From CALBJU01 sp965247125 (GTDB lineage Bacteria; Bacteroidota; Rhodothermia; Rhodothermales; UBA10348), in assembly GCA_965247125.1 (NCBI GenBank), contig CBDFGO010000003.1, positions 1,488,001 through 1,552,000 of the forward strand: 64,000 bases of DNA, read 5' to 3'. Shown here one piece after another: positions 53,446 through 62,471 of this stretch; the first letter of the stretch is position 1; each line of letters opens with the position of its first letter. Under the pieces are notes generated by a model. That model searched no databases. It had not been told where the DNA came from and saw only the letters and a program-made list of their open reading frames with translations. Position numbers and translations under genes: made by a program.

Positions 53446-54243
53446 ATGTTCGCGCTGGTATTGCTCCTTTTATCGCCCTCTCCAAACGCACAACCCCATC
53501 TGGTCTGGGGATGGGATGCCCACAAGATGGTATGCGTAATGGCCTGGTGGGAGATGGAAGACGATTCTCGAACCGAGATCTCCAACATGCTGGCCGCAGA
53601 CGATGGATACACCAGATTCATGGAAAGCTGCCTTTGGGCAGATGACGTCCGCGGCCGGGATGAACGCTACGATTCCTGGCGAACGGCCCACTACGTGAAT
53701 CTTCCCCGAGGAGTTACCGCCTTCGATCTGGAACGAGATTGCGGAGAAACCTTCTGCGTGGTCGAGGGGATTATCGAGTCGAGAAGAGTGCTCGCGGATC
53801 GAGCACAATCAGCCAGCAGTCGTCTGGATGCGCTGAAGTTCCTCTCTCACTTTATTGGTGACATTCATCAACCCCTCCACGCAGGATACGCAGATGATCG
53901 GGGCGGAAACGACACTCGACTGGTCCTGTTTGGCCAGGACACGAATCTGCACGCAACCTGGGATTATGGCCTGTTGTCGCACACTGGTAGAGACTGGATG
54001 GATTATGCATCGCTGCTTTATTTCCAGATAACGGATGAAGAGAGGGCGGCCTGGGCATCCGACGAGCCCGCTCGCTGGTCGGAAGAATCATTCCACATTG
54101 TCGTCTCAAGTGCCTACAATGTGGGTAATGGCGAAATCGGACAGGAATACTATGATCGCCACATCAGAACCATCGAACGACGCATCAAACAGGCCGCAGT
54201 CCGCCTGGCCGATCAACTGGACTCACTCTTGGGAGATGGTTGA
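53446..54243 (+). CDS. S1/P1-type zinc nuclease
   Basis: Exported single-strand nuclease-like enzyme (265 aa). The signal peptide is short, and cleavage before Trp21 would expose the mature N-terminal Trp that binds zinc in this family (W21, then H26 in WGWDAHK). Further ligands follow in order: Asp in LWADDVR, His in RTAHYVN, the HFIGDIHQPLH block, and His/Asp in NLHATWDYGLL. FDLERDCGETFCVVEGI matches the disulfide loop of nuclease P1. Family enzymes cut RNA and ssDNA and remove 3'-phosphates from nucleotides, so it may scavenge nucleic acid for phosphate. The next gene starts 2 bp after. Confidence 0.93.
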   Translation: MFALVLLLLSPSPNAQPHLVWGWDAHKMVCVMAWWEMEDDSRTEISNMLAADDGYTRFMESCLWADDVRGRDERYDSWRTAHYVNLPRGVTAFDLERDCGETFCVVEGIIESRRVLADRAQSASSRLDALKFLSHFIGDIHQPLHAGYADDRGGNDTRLVLFGQDTNLHATWDYGLLSHTGRDWMDYASLLYFQITDEERAAWASDEPARWSEESFHIVVSSAYNVGNGEIGQEYYDRHIRTIERRIKQAAVRLADQLDSLLGDG

Positions 54244-54245
54244 CC

Positions 54246-54743
54246 ATGACCGCCGAGCTACGCTTTGATTTCGCGTCTCCGATCTTGAGGGGGCAGGGCG
54301 TGTTGATCTTTCATCACATGCCCGTACCCACAGAGATCGCAGAAGCCCTTATGGCCGATGGAACACGGCGAGTTATCGCCACCCTGAACGGCAAGGAGAT
54401 CAACCGGGCAATACACTCGTCAAAAGATGGAGAGTTTTATCTTGTGCTCGGAATGCACATTCTTCGAGATGTTGGCGCAATGGAGGGAGACATCGTATTT
54501 GCCAGCCTGATCTCTGATCCAAACCCAGACCAGGTCGACATGCCAGAGGAATTCGTAGCTACGCTGGACCAGGACAAGGAAGCTGCAGACCGATTTTATG
54601 CCTTCACCCCTGGAAAGCAGCGCTCCCTCTGCACCTACGTTACGACCGCCAAGCGAGAAGAAACGCGGATCAAACGCTCACTCGAACTCGCCCATAAACT
54701 TCGTACCAACACGCTCGCCGGAGACCGGCTGGACGATCAATAG
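54246..54743 (+). CDS. YdeI/OmpD-associated-like protein with DUF1905 domain
   Basis: Cytoplasmic protein of 165 aa with no signal. Residues about 1-90 match DUF1905 (VLIFHHMPVPTEIAEALM, VIATLNGKEINRAIHSSKDG, EFYLVLGMHILRDVGAMEGD). The end matches the YdeI/OmpD-associated C-terminal helices (AADRFYAFTPGKQRSLCTYV, TRIKRSLELAHKL). Function is not firmly known; family names refer to bacteriocin protection and OmpD association. It starts 2 bp after the nuclease stop and probably shares its transcript. Confidence 0.8.
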   Translation: MTAELRFDFASPILRGQGVLIFHHMPVPTEIAEALMADGTRRVIATLNGKEINRAIHSSKDGEFYLVLGMHILRDVGAMEGDIVFASLISDPNPDQVDMPEEFVATLDQDKEAADRFYAFTPGKQRSLCTYVTTAKREETRIKRSLELAHKLRTNTLAGDRLDDQ

Positions 54744-54752
54744 AGACCCACC

Positions 54753-56408
54753 ATGAATGCCCGCCATTTAATATCGACCTTCTGTTCCACGCTCGTCCTG
54801 CTTGTCGGCTGCGCGCCCGCCACCCAGCAGCTCGACCTTCCAACCGACACATATGAAGACCTGACTTCCTTTTTCGAGGCGTGGCGACAGTTTCGAGCGC
54901 CAGCCAGGGTGAATGGGGTCCCTGACTTCAGTCAGGATGCGATTTCCACCCAGTGGAACGAACTTTCAGCGTGGCGGGAAGCGCATGAGTCGTTCGACAT
55001 CGAGTCCTGGCCCGTGTCTCAACAGGTCGACTGGCACCTCGTGCGCGCAGAACTGAACGGCCTTCAGTTTGATCACGAAGTGCTGAGACCCTGGGAGCGG
55101 GATCCCGCCTACTACACCTACTTCTATCCGCGCCCCACAGATGTCCCCTCTCGAGAGGGTCCCATTATTGAGGGTTCGCTCGAAGTCTCCTATTACGACT
55201 ATCCCCTCTCCGACCCGGACGCCGAACACATCGAAGCGGGCCTGACGATGATGCCGGATCTTTATGCAGCCGCTCGAGGATTTCTGACCGGGAATGCCCG
55301 GGAGCTCTGGGTCAAAGGAATCGTCAGTATTCGGGAGCAATTCAACGCGCTCAACAACTACGCTGGACGAATGGACGGCGAAAGGCCCGGTATCGCAGAT
55401 GCTGCCAGGGAGGCGAGTGTGGCGAGCGATGACTTCGCCGACTGGCTAGAAGCGGAAGCACCATCCAAAAACGGCCCGTCCGGTGTCGGGAAGGACAATA
55501 TTACCTGGGCACTTAAAAATATTCACTACATCCCGCTGACCTGGGAAGAAGAAGTGCTCCTCGTCAAGCGGGAACTGGCTCGGGCACACAGTGCGCTTCG
55601 CCTGGAAGAAAACCGGAATCGAGCCCTCCCCGAGCTAGAACGCATAGCAAACCCGGACGAATACGATCGTCGCTTGAATACCGCAGTCGATCAATACATG
55701 GACTTCCTTGAAGAAGAGGAGATCGTGCCCCTGAAGGACTACATGGAGCAGGCGCTTCGGAATCGAATTGGCAGCTTCTCACCTCCCGGAGAGGATGGCC
55801 TGCGCGGCTTCTTTTCTGAAATTGGATACCGGGATGAAATCGCGATGCGAACCCACCAGTACCACTGGATCGACCTGGCACGGATGCGAGATGAACCCCA
55901 CCCGTCACTCATTCGGAATACGCCATCCTGGTATAACATATACGACGGGCGCGCCGAAGGCCTGGCAACGGGGATGGAAGAAATGATGATGCACGCCGGA
56001 TTGTTTGATGACCGCCCCCAGGGCAGGGAGCTGGTCTGGATCCTGTTGGCTCAACGCGCCGCGCGAGCGCTGGCTGGATTGTACCAACATGCCAACATGA
56101 TGACTTTGGAAGAGGCTGCCAGGTTTGCCGACAAATGGACTCCCCGCGGCTACCTGCCATGGGATGGGTCAACCATTCAGCACGAACAGCATTTCTATCT
56201 CCGTCAGCCCGCGTATGGCACGAGCTATGTGATTGGGAAACTTGAGATCGAAAAACTTCTCGCAGAGCGTGCTCGCCAACTGGGCGATGACTTTACTCTC
56301 TACCAGTTCATGGATGACCTTAACGGTGCAGGAATCATCCCAGTCTCTCTGATCAACTGGGAGATGAACGATGATGATTCCGAGATCAAGGAGCTCATGG
56401 GAAACTGA
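54753..56408 (+). CDS. DUF885-family lipoprotein lacking the usual HExxxGH motif
   Basis: Exported lipoprotein (551 aa) with signal MNARHLISTFCSTLVLLVGC (lipobox LVGC). The C-terminal end matches DUF885 well: GRAEGLATGMEEMMMHAGLFD in the place of EGWALYAE, and TSYVIGKLEIEKLLAERARQ. Many DUF885 proteins carry a HExxxGHH metal site just before this; here the region reads RMRDEPHPSLIRNTPSW and no HE..GH appears. It may therefore be inactive as a peptidase or bind metal differently. It follows the YdeI-like gene by 9 bp and probably shares its transcript. Confidence 0.82.
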   Translation: MNARHLISTFCSTLVLLVGCAPATQQLDLPTDTYEDLTSFFEAWRQFRAPARVNGVPDFSQDAISTQWNELSAWREAHESFDIESWPVSQQVDWHLVRAELNGLQFDHEVLRPWERDPAYYTYFYPRPTDVPSREGPIIEGSLEVSYYDYPLSDPDAEHIEAGLTMMPDLYAAARGFLTGNARELWVKGIVSIREQFNALNNYAGRMDGERPGIADAAREASVASDDFADWLEAEAPSKNGPSGVGKDNITWALKNIHYIPLTWEEEVLLVKRELARAHSALRLEENRNRALPELERIANPDEYDRRLNTAVDQYMDFLEEEEIVPLKDYMEQALRNRIGSFSPPGEDGLRGFFSEIGYRDEIAMRTHQYHWIDLARMRDEPHPSLIRNTPSWYNIYDGRAEGLATGMEEMMMHAGLFDDRPQGRELVWILLAQRAARALAGLYQHANMMTLEEAARFADKWTPRGYLPWDGSTIQHEQHFYLRQPAYGTSYVIGKLEIEKLLAERARQLGDDFTLYQFMDDLNGAGIIPVSLINWEMNDDDSEIKELMGN

Positions 56409-56515
56409 CGGATTCGGCGCAATTGAAATAATCTAGTCTCGCGCATCTCCACCGATGCAATTTCGTAAGGGTCCGGACGTTTTACTGAAAAAGCTCCATT
56501 CCTTCGAGTGCCCCT

Positions 56516-56917
56516 ATGCTTTCCAACCACATCAAGATCTTCTGGCGCAATATTCGCCGCCAGCCCACCTTTGCGTTCATCAACATTGCCGGACTCGCCG
56601 TAGGGATGGCCGCGTGTATTCTAATTCTGCTTTTCATTCAGGAGGAAGTTTCCTACGAGGGGATGCACTCTGAATCAGAAAACGTCTACCGGGTTCTGAC
56701 AATTGATAAGGCTCTAGGCACCAATAACCAGCGCGTGGGAATCACACAGCCGGCTGTCGGAGCAAATCTGGCGGATGCTTTTTCCGAGATTGACGCGGCT
56801 CTCCGACTGACCTTCGGAGGACAGACACTGCTCAGGCGCGGCGATGAAACACCCATCTATGCGGAGGAGCTGCGTTCAGCCGATCCCAATTTCTTCGAAT
56901 TTTTGACTATCCGCTGA
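56516..56917 (+). CDS. N-terminal part of a frameshifted MacB/FtsX-type ABC transporter permease
   Basis: First 133 residues of a large permease, with the family N-terminus MLSNHIKIFWRNIRRQPTFA, a membrane segment (FINIAGLAVGMAACILILLF) and the start of the periplasmic MacB_PCD domain. It ends in FFEFLTIR and TGA. In relatives the chain continues FF-x-F-F-D/E-Y-P-L-I-S-G. Here GACTATCCGCTGATCTCA encodes DYPLIS in the other frame directly after a run of five T (56900-56904), so a one-base loss explains the break. Without repair this product is a stub. Whether the shift is real or a sequencing or assembly error is unresolved. Confidence 0.85.
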   Translation: MLSNHIKIFWRNIRRQPTFAFINIAGLAVGMAACILILLFIQEEVSYEGMHSESENVYRVLTIDKALGTNNQRVGITQPAVGANLADAFSEIDAALRLTFGGQTLLRRGDETPIYAEELRSADPNFFEFLTIR

Positions 56918-58932
56918 TCTCAGGAGATCCTCGGACGGCCCTCAAGGAGCCTTTCAGTCTGATATTAACTGAATCGCTAGCGAACAATCTGTTCGGCGAT
57001 GACAACCCGATGGGACAGGTAATTCAGGATGGAACTGGTGCAGATTTTACCATCACCGGAGTGTTGAAAGACCTTCCGGCGAATACTCACCTCACTTTCG
57101 ATGCGCTCGGATCGCTCGAAACGGTAGCATCCATAGCGAGAGCGGGACAACCCGAGGGCTCAACCAATCCAATCTGGGTAGAGAGCTGGCGCATGGTAGC
57201 CATGCCAACGTATGCGCGATTCAATCCGGGTGTTTCTTCCGAGAGCTTCGATGAGAAGATTACGCAGTTTACCAGAGACAACGGCGTTCCAGAAAATTTC
57301 GAGATTACTCTCCAGCCCCTCGCGGACATTCACCTTTCTTCGACAGATGTCATTTTTGACCCGGTTCAGAACAAGGGCGATCAGGGTACGGTCTATATTT
57401 TCGCCGCAATCGCACTCCTTATTCTGTTGATCGCCGTGGTCAACTACCTGAATCTGTCGACAGCGAGGAGCACGGATCGAGCTCGTGAGGTAGGAATGAG
57501 AAAGGTGGTCGGATCGACTCAGGCTCAACTGGTTAAGCAGTTTCTGAGTGAATCCGTCTTGACCGCTTTTTCCGCGCTTTTCATTGCTATGGGCCTCGCC
57601 TGGATTTCATTGCCTGTGCTGAATAGTATTGCAGGCACGGAATTGGCCTTCACGGAGACGAATCTACCCCTCCTGGCAGGCTTTGGAGCTATTCTCGTCA
57701 TCGTTGTCGGCTTTTTAGCTGGATTGTACCCTGCATTTACGCTATCGCGATTCAAGCCCCTCACGGTGCTGAAGGGCTCATTCAAAGCGAGTAAAAGTGG
57801 GCGGCGTATTCGCGTAGGATTGGTCGTCTTCCAGTTTGCTCTATCGATTGCTCTCATCGGAACGACCGGGATGGTGCAGAAACAATTGAAGTTCATTCAA
57901 TCCCGAGATATGGGCTACGATCGCGAGCAGGTTCTGCTTTTTGACATGGTGGATCGCAGCATGGGGCAGAATCAGAGCCTTTTTCGAGAAGAGCTGGAGA
58001 AGCACTCTGCGTTCGTATCAATTTCCCCCTCGGGAAATGTGCCTGGGAGGACATTCGGACGAACCGGCCTTCGGCCCGAAGGAGCATCCGACGATGACAT
58101 ATGGATCTGGAGCCAGATGAATGTGGCTCCAGGAACCCTTCCAACTCTGGGGATTGATATTGCAGAGGGACGAAATTTTGATCGAGATCGTCCGGCCGAT
58201 CAAAGTGGCGCGGTATTGATCAATGAAACAGCCGTCAAACAGCTCGGCTGGGACAATCCACTCGAACGAAGAATTTTCTTCGGAGCTCAGGACTCGGTAA
58301 GCTCCCGCATACTGGGAGTAGTAAAAGATTTCAACTTTGCAGGAATCCATCAGAATGTCGAGCCCCTGATTATCCAACCTCTTCCGCAAAACCGGGGCGG
58401 GACAGTCGTTGCGCGAATCAATGCTGGCCGGGTCTCCGATGCGCTTGTTGCAGCCGAGGAGGCATGGCTAGCCGTCTACCCCGACTATCCCTTCAGCTAC
58501 TCGTTTCTGGACGAGGAATTTCAACAAATCTATGAACGAGATCAGACAACGGGTACAATCGTCAATATCTTCTCGACGCTGGCCATCATGATTGCGTGCC
58601 TGGGTCTCTTCGGCCTCGCGAGCTACTCGACGCAGCAGCGTATCAAGGAAATAGGCGTTCGTAAAGTCCTGGGTGCGTCCTCTCGATCGGTGATGCGCCT
58701 GTTGGTCTTTGATTTTGCGCGCTGGGTGCTGGTCGCCAATGTCATCGCATGGCCGCTCGCCTGGATAGCATCTTCCAAGTGGCTCGACAGCTTTGCATAC
58801 CACGTGGAGGTTGATCCGGTCTTGCTACTTGCCGCCTCCTCCGTCGCGTTCGCGATCTCCATTGCCACTGTTCTGTCCCAATCGTGGGCAGCGGCCATGA
58901 TGAATCCGGCGAGCGCACTCAGATACGAGTGA
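56902..58932 (+). CDS. Remainder of the frameshifted MacB/FtsX-type ABC permease
   Basis: The frame is open from 56902 and carries on the permease without a gap (DYPLISGDPRTALKEPFSLI, then FGDDNPMGQV). The first ATG is only at 57010, inside the periplasmic domain, so it does not mark a real start. The chain has about seven more membrane segments (VYIFAAIALLILLIAVVNYL, SVLTAFSALFIAMGLAWISL, LLAGFGAILVIVVGFLAGLY and others) and two FtsX repeats with REVGMRKVVGSTQAQL and KEIGVRKVLGASSRSV. Joined, the protein would be about 805 aa with eight membrane passes, normal for this FCB-type macrolide/lipoprotein export family. No ATPase gene is adjacent. Confidence 0.87.
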   Translation, partial: FDYPLISGDPRTALKEPFSLILTESLANNLFGDDNPMGQVIQDGTGADFTITGVLKDLPANTHLTFDALGSLETVASIARAGQPEGSTNPIWVESWRMVAMPTYARFNPGVSSESFDEKITQFTRDNGVPENFEITLQPLADIHLSSTDVIFDPVQNKGDQGTVYIFAAIALLILLIAVVNYLNLSTARSTDRAREVGMRKVVGSTQAQLVKQFLSESVLTAFSALFIAMGLAWISLPVLNSIAGTELAFTETNLPLLAGFGAILVIVVGFLAGLYPAFTLSRFKPLTVLKGSFKASKSGRRIRVGLVVFQFALSIALIGTTGMVQKQLKFIQSRDMGYDREQVLLFDMVDRSMGQNQSLFREELEKHSAFVSISPSGNVPGRTFGRTGLRPEGASDDDIWIWSQMNVAPGTLPTLGIDIAEGRNFDRDRPADQSGAVLINETAVKQLGWDNPLERRIFFGAQDSVSSRILGVVKDFNFAGIHQNVEPLIIQPLPQNRGGTVVARINAGRVSDALVAAEEAWLAVYPDYPFSYSFLDEEFQQIYERDQTTGTIVNIFSTLAIMIACLGLFGLASYSTQQRIKEIGVRKVLGASSRSVMRLLVFDFARWVLVANVIAWPLAWIASSKWLDSFAYHVEVDPVLLLAASSVAFAISIATVLSQSWAAAMMNPASALRYE

Positions 58933-58939
58933 ATCAGAA

Positions 58940-59464
58940 TCAGTTCAGTTGCCTGGACCCATCTGCTCCCAGCACAAAGCGAAAAGAATAGGATCTTGGT
59001 ACAGGGTCAGACCCAAACACCGTTTTGTAGTAGTCGGTGATCTTGACCTTCGCGTACTCCCCGGTCTTAGTCTTCAATACGATGGTCTTATCGGCCTGTG
59101 CCGTGATCACGTGCGTATCAAAATTGTAGCTGAACCAGCGTGACTCAGCGTCAGAGGGAATCTCTGACGTTCCGTCTTCATCAGTGGCGTAGCCGTCCTC
59201 GGGCGCTTCTTCGACCAGGTCGAAAGCGACGTCGAGAATCTGCGAGGCTCCGTTGACCTTGATGCTCGTACCCTGGAACGCGATATCCCACGCACCAAAG
59301 TTCGCCTCCTGCTCGGTCGCGAGACGCCCCTGTGCAAGACTGTAGTAGATGAAATCCTCTCCTGAAGCATCAAGATGTTGGACCGATTTGCTGGCCAGAT
59401 CTTGCCCCGTTACCGAGCCCGTGACCAGCAGTGAAATAAGTAGGAAACCGAGGATGTTTCGCAT
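58940..59464 (-). CDS. HmuY-like secreted protein
   Basis: Exported protein (174 aa) with signal MRNILGFLLISLLVTGSVTGQ. The body matches the HmuY family: DFIYYSLAQGRLAT, NFGAWDIAFQGTSIKVNG, ESRWFSYNFDTHVITAQADK, VLKTKTGEYAKVKITDYY and a final PRSYSFRFVLGADG. HmuY proteins bind haem in some Bacteroidota, but the axial ligands are not conserved across the family and I cannot identify them. The signal lacks a lipobox, unlike classical lipidated HmuY. It converges with the permease gene over 7 bp. Confidence 0.82.
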   Translation of the reverse strand: MRNILGFLLISLLVTGSVTGQDLASKSVQHLDASGEDFIYYSLAQGRLATEQEANFGAWDIAFQGTSIKVNGASQILDVAFDLVEEAPEDGYATDEDGTSEIPSDAESRWFSYNFDTHVITAQADKTIVLKTKTGEYAKVKITDYYKTVFGSDPVPRSYSFRFVLGADGSRQLN

Positions 59465-59544
59465 GAAAGCGTAGATTTATATCAAGAAAGACGTTCAACT
59501 GGTATAATTTCTGTCAGAAATAGTTGATTGCAAAGGCAGAAACA

Positions 59545-60969
59545 GTGAACATTCGTCTTGAATTGCGATCGCACCACAGACACGACCACGCATTGAGACC
59601 ATACCTCCTGATTTGGACGATTGCTTTGACCTCGTTGTCATGCAGCTCCCCTTCGCCCAGGCCGAATCTGATCATTCTATTCTCGGACGATGCGGGATAT
59701 GCTGATTTTGGTTTTCAGGGCAGCACTCTAATTCGGACGCCGCATCTTGACGACCTGGCTGAATCAGGAATTCGATTCTCCAGTGGATACGTAACGGCCT
59801 CGGTGTGCTCGCCCTCCAGAGCGGGGATGTTGACTGGACGCTATCAGCAGCGATTCGGACACGAGCTGAACCTTCCCGGACAAACAGACCCAAACGTCCC
59901 GGATTCCGCACGCGGTTTACCATTGAGCGAACACACCATCGCAGACCTCCTGTCTGAGGCTGGATACGCGACCGGACTTGTGGGTAAATGGCATCTGGGT
60001 CTGGAAGATCACTTTCACCCTACGCAGCGTGGTTTTGATGAGTTCTTCGGTATGCGCAAAGGAAGCGGCCCCTACTTCACGGGTCGAAATTCGACGATCG
60101 AAAATGGTATGACACTGGTCAATCCCGACTCGCTGGACTATCTGACGAATGAATTTGGAGATCAGGCCGTGGATTTCATCGCGAGGCACCGGAAAGAGCC
60201 ATTTTTCCTGTTTCTGTCGTTCAACGCCCCGCATACGCCCATGCAGGCTCTTCCTGAGTACCTGGAAGAGGATCAAAACAGGTTCCGCACCACGGTACGT
60301 GCGAAATATTCAGCCATGACGCGTTCTCTTGATGTTAACATCGGTAAAGTCATGGCAACCCTGGAGGCATTTGGACTCACTGAAAACACACTGGTCTTCT
60401 TTGCAAACGACAATGGAGGGGCGATGCCGTTCAACGGCTCTCTGAACGCTCCCTTGCGCGGCGCTAAGGGCACAGCGCTTGAGGGGGGAAACAGGGTCGC
60501 GTACCTCATGTCCTGGAAGGATACTCTTCCAGCCGGAAAGGTGGTTGACGAGCCCGTCTCAACTTTGGACGTGCTTCCAACATTTATGGCTGCCGCGGGG
60601 GTCGACCTTCCCGGAGATAGGGACTATGATGGCGTAAATCTATTGCCCTTCCTCACCGACCAGTCATTGGCCGCTCCTCACGATACCCTCTTCTGGAAAA
60701 TGCAATGGGGAGCCGCTGTGCGTGCGGGCGACTGGAAGCTGGTCCGTACACCTCTTCAGGAGCATTGGCTGTTCAATCTCGCCGATGATATCTCGGAGAG
60801 CAACGACGTATCTGAAGAACAACCGGAAATCATGGCGACACTACGCAGGTCGTTGGAGACCTGGGAATCTACCCATCCAGATCCCATATGGTTGATCAAC
60901 CAGGGCTGGCACGCCAGAACGCTGGAGCGGTATGATCAGGACGTTATAGACACATTTGTGAGACGTTGA
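59545..60969 (+). CDS. Formylglycine-dependent sulfatase
   Basis: Type I sulfatase (about 474 aa). Start uncertain: TTG 59524 or GTG 59545; I prefer the latter as it follows AAAGG. The N-terminus is hydrophobic (LIWTIALTSLSC), so it is probably exported, perhaps lipidated. Metal ligands are in NLIILFSDDAGYADFG. The formylglycine motif is CSPSRAGMLTGRYQQRF, the Cys being the residue modified. GKWHLG, FFANDNGG and GGNRVAYLMSW are further family motifs. A modifying enzyme (FGE or anSME) must be elsewhere. It is followed by xylB with only 2 bp between stop and ATG, so removal of sulfate from xylose-bearing polysaccharide is a reasonable inference. Confidence 0.9.
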   Translation: MNIRLELRSHHRHDHALRPYLLIWTIALTSLSCSSPSPRPNLIILFSDDAGYADFGFQGSTLIRTPHLDDLAESGIRFSSGYVTASVCSPSRAGMLTGRYQQRFGHELNLPGQTDPNVPDSARGLPLSEHTIADLLSEAGYATGLVGKWHLGLEDHFHPTQRGFDEFFGMRKGSGPYFTGRNSTIENGMTLVNPDSLDYLTNEFGDQAVDFIARHRKEPFFLFLSFNAPHTPMQALPEYLEEDQNRFRTTVRAKYSAMTRSLDVNIGKVMATLEAFGLTENTLVFFANDNGGAMPFNGSLNAPLRGAKGTALEGGNRVAYLMSWKDTLPAGKVVDEPVSTLDVLPTFMAAAGVDLPGDRDYDGVNLLPFLTDQSLAAPHDTLFWKMQWGAAVRAGDWKLVRTPLQEHWLFNLADDISESNDVSEEQPEIMATLRRSLETWESTHPDPIWLINQGWHARTLERYDQDVIDTFVRR

Positions 60970-60971
60970 CC

Positions 60972-62456
60972 ATGGACGAGTACTTTCTCGGAATTGATAT
61001 TGGCAGCTCTTCGGTGAAGACAACCATCTTCGACGCTAAGTCAGGCACCACCGTAGGTCACGCCACGCATCCCCAGGGCGAGCTGTCGATCAACTCACTG
61101 CAGCCCGGCTGGGCCGAGCAAGATCCAGAAGTGTGGTGGGAGAGCTTCAAAGCGGGGTTTTCGCAGATTCGGGGTCGCGCAGACGTCGACACTCGACGGA
61201 TCGGCGGAATTGGCATTTCGTATCAGATGCACGGGCTGGTCCTGGTAGATGAAAATCATCAGCTGCTTCGCGACTCGATAATCTGGTGTGACAGCCGAGC
61301 GGTTGAGATTGGCGAGCGAGCTTTTGATGCCATCGGACGTGGGAAGTGCTTGGACACCGTTCTCAATTCTCCCGGTAACTTTACGGCTTCCAAGCTGGCG
61401 TGGGTCAAGGCTCACGAGCCTGACATATACGATCGAGTCCACAAATTCATGCTGCCCGGTGACTACATCGCCATGAATCTGAGCGGTGAGATCACGACCA
61501 CGGTCGGTGGGCTTTCAGAGGGCATGTTCTGGGATTTCGATGGACAGCGTGTGTCCAAAGAGATCATGGATCACTTCGGTTTTGACACGTCCATCATTCC
61601 CGAAATCGTTCCCTCCATCGGAGAACAGGTGAGTGTATCTCCCTCTGTCGCTGACGAGTTGGGACTGAGTCCGGGCGTGAAGATCACGTACCGTGCGGGA
61701 GATCAGCCCAATAATGCGTTTTCACTGGGTGTGCTCGATCCCGGACAGGTGGCCGCGACCGCAGGCACATCGGGCGTAATCTTTGCCGTGACAGACAAGC
61801 GCATCCGGGACGAGAAATCCCGCATTAACACGTTTCAGCATGTAAACAATTCTCCTGACAATGATCGAAACGGCATCCTGATCTGCGTGAACGGCTCCGG
61901 TTCGATGTACAGCTGGCTGAGACGCCTGCTATCCATTTCGGCCACCGATCTATCGTTTGAGGATATGAACATCCTGGCCCAGCAGGCACCCATCGGATCC
62001 AAAGGACTCCAGTTTTATCCTTTCGGAAATGGTGCCGAACGAATTCTTGAAGGCCGATCTGCAGGTGCTGATCTTCGAAACCTTGATTTTAACATCCACG
62101 AACCGTCGCACCTCATCCGGGCCGGAAAGGAAGGCATTGTGTTTGCACTTAATCTGGGCTTCGATATCCTGACCGACATGGGTGCCCCCTGCAATACCAT
62201 TAAAGCGGGCCGGGCGAACCTGTTCTTGAGTAGATCCTTCCGAGAAATATTTGCTAACGTCACCCAAACCGTACTTCAGATAGTTGATACTGACGGCGCA
62301 GAAGGCGCAGCGCGTGGCGCCGCGCTTGGTGCAGGGTATTATGCTGACTCCAACCAGGCTTTCGATTCCCTTGAACTAATTGAGGAAATCGAACCGACAT
62401 CGGATCTCGTCGATCGATACGGCGAGATCTACGAGAGCTGGAAACAGAATTTATAA
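60972..62456 (+). CDS. xylB: Xylulokinase (FGGY family)
   Basis: Phosphorylates D-xylulose to xylulose 5-phosphate for the pentose phosphate pathway (494 aa). The ATG at 60972 is preferred over TTG 60966, which overlaps the sulfatase stop. The actin-like ATPase motif is YFLGIDIGSSSVKTTIFD; the substrate loop has IGGIGISYQMHGLVLVD; and GTSGVIFAVTD and EGAARGAALGAGYYAD are the adenosine-binding and late motifs. It is complete. xylA follows after 15 bp, supporting xylose use rather than another FGGY sugar. Confidence 0.95.
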   Translation: MDEYFLGIDIGSSSVKTTIFDAKSGTTVGHATHPQGELSINSLQPGWAEQDPEVWWESFKAGFSQIRGRADVDTRRIGGIGISYQMHGLVLVDENHQLLRDSIIWCDSRAVEIGERAFDAIGRGKCLDTVLNSPGNFTASKLAWVKAHEPDIYDRVHKFMLPGDYIAMNLSGEITTTVGGLSEGMFWDFDGQRVSKEIMDHFGFDTSIIPEIVPSIGEQVSVSPSVADELGLSPGVKITYRAGDQPNNAFSLGVLDPGQVAATAGTSGVIFAVTDKRIRDEKSRINTFQHVNNSPDNDRNGILICVNGSGSMYSWLRRLLSISATDLSFEDMNILAQQAPIGSKGLQFYPFGNGAERILEGRSAGADLRNLDFNIHEPSHLIRAGKEGIVFALNLGFDILTDMGAPCNTIKAGRANLFLSRSFREIFANVTQTVLQIVDTDGAEGAARGAALGAGYYADSNQAFDSLELIEEIEPTSDLVDRYGEIYESWKQNL

Positions 62457-62471
62457 GCGAGCTGAGTAACC

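Noticed and set aside
56896..56906. Programmed -1 frameshift site in the permease
   Set aside because: The zero-frame heptamer A-TTT-TTG does not fit X-XXY-YYZ, and nothing suggests a conserved downstream pseudoknot; simple deletion is the better explanation.
57010..57012. ATG at 57010 as the true start of a separate permease gene
   Set aside because: It falls within the periplasmic domain; the same frame is open upstream to 56902 and encodes conserved permease sequence.
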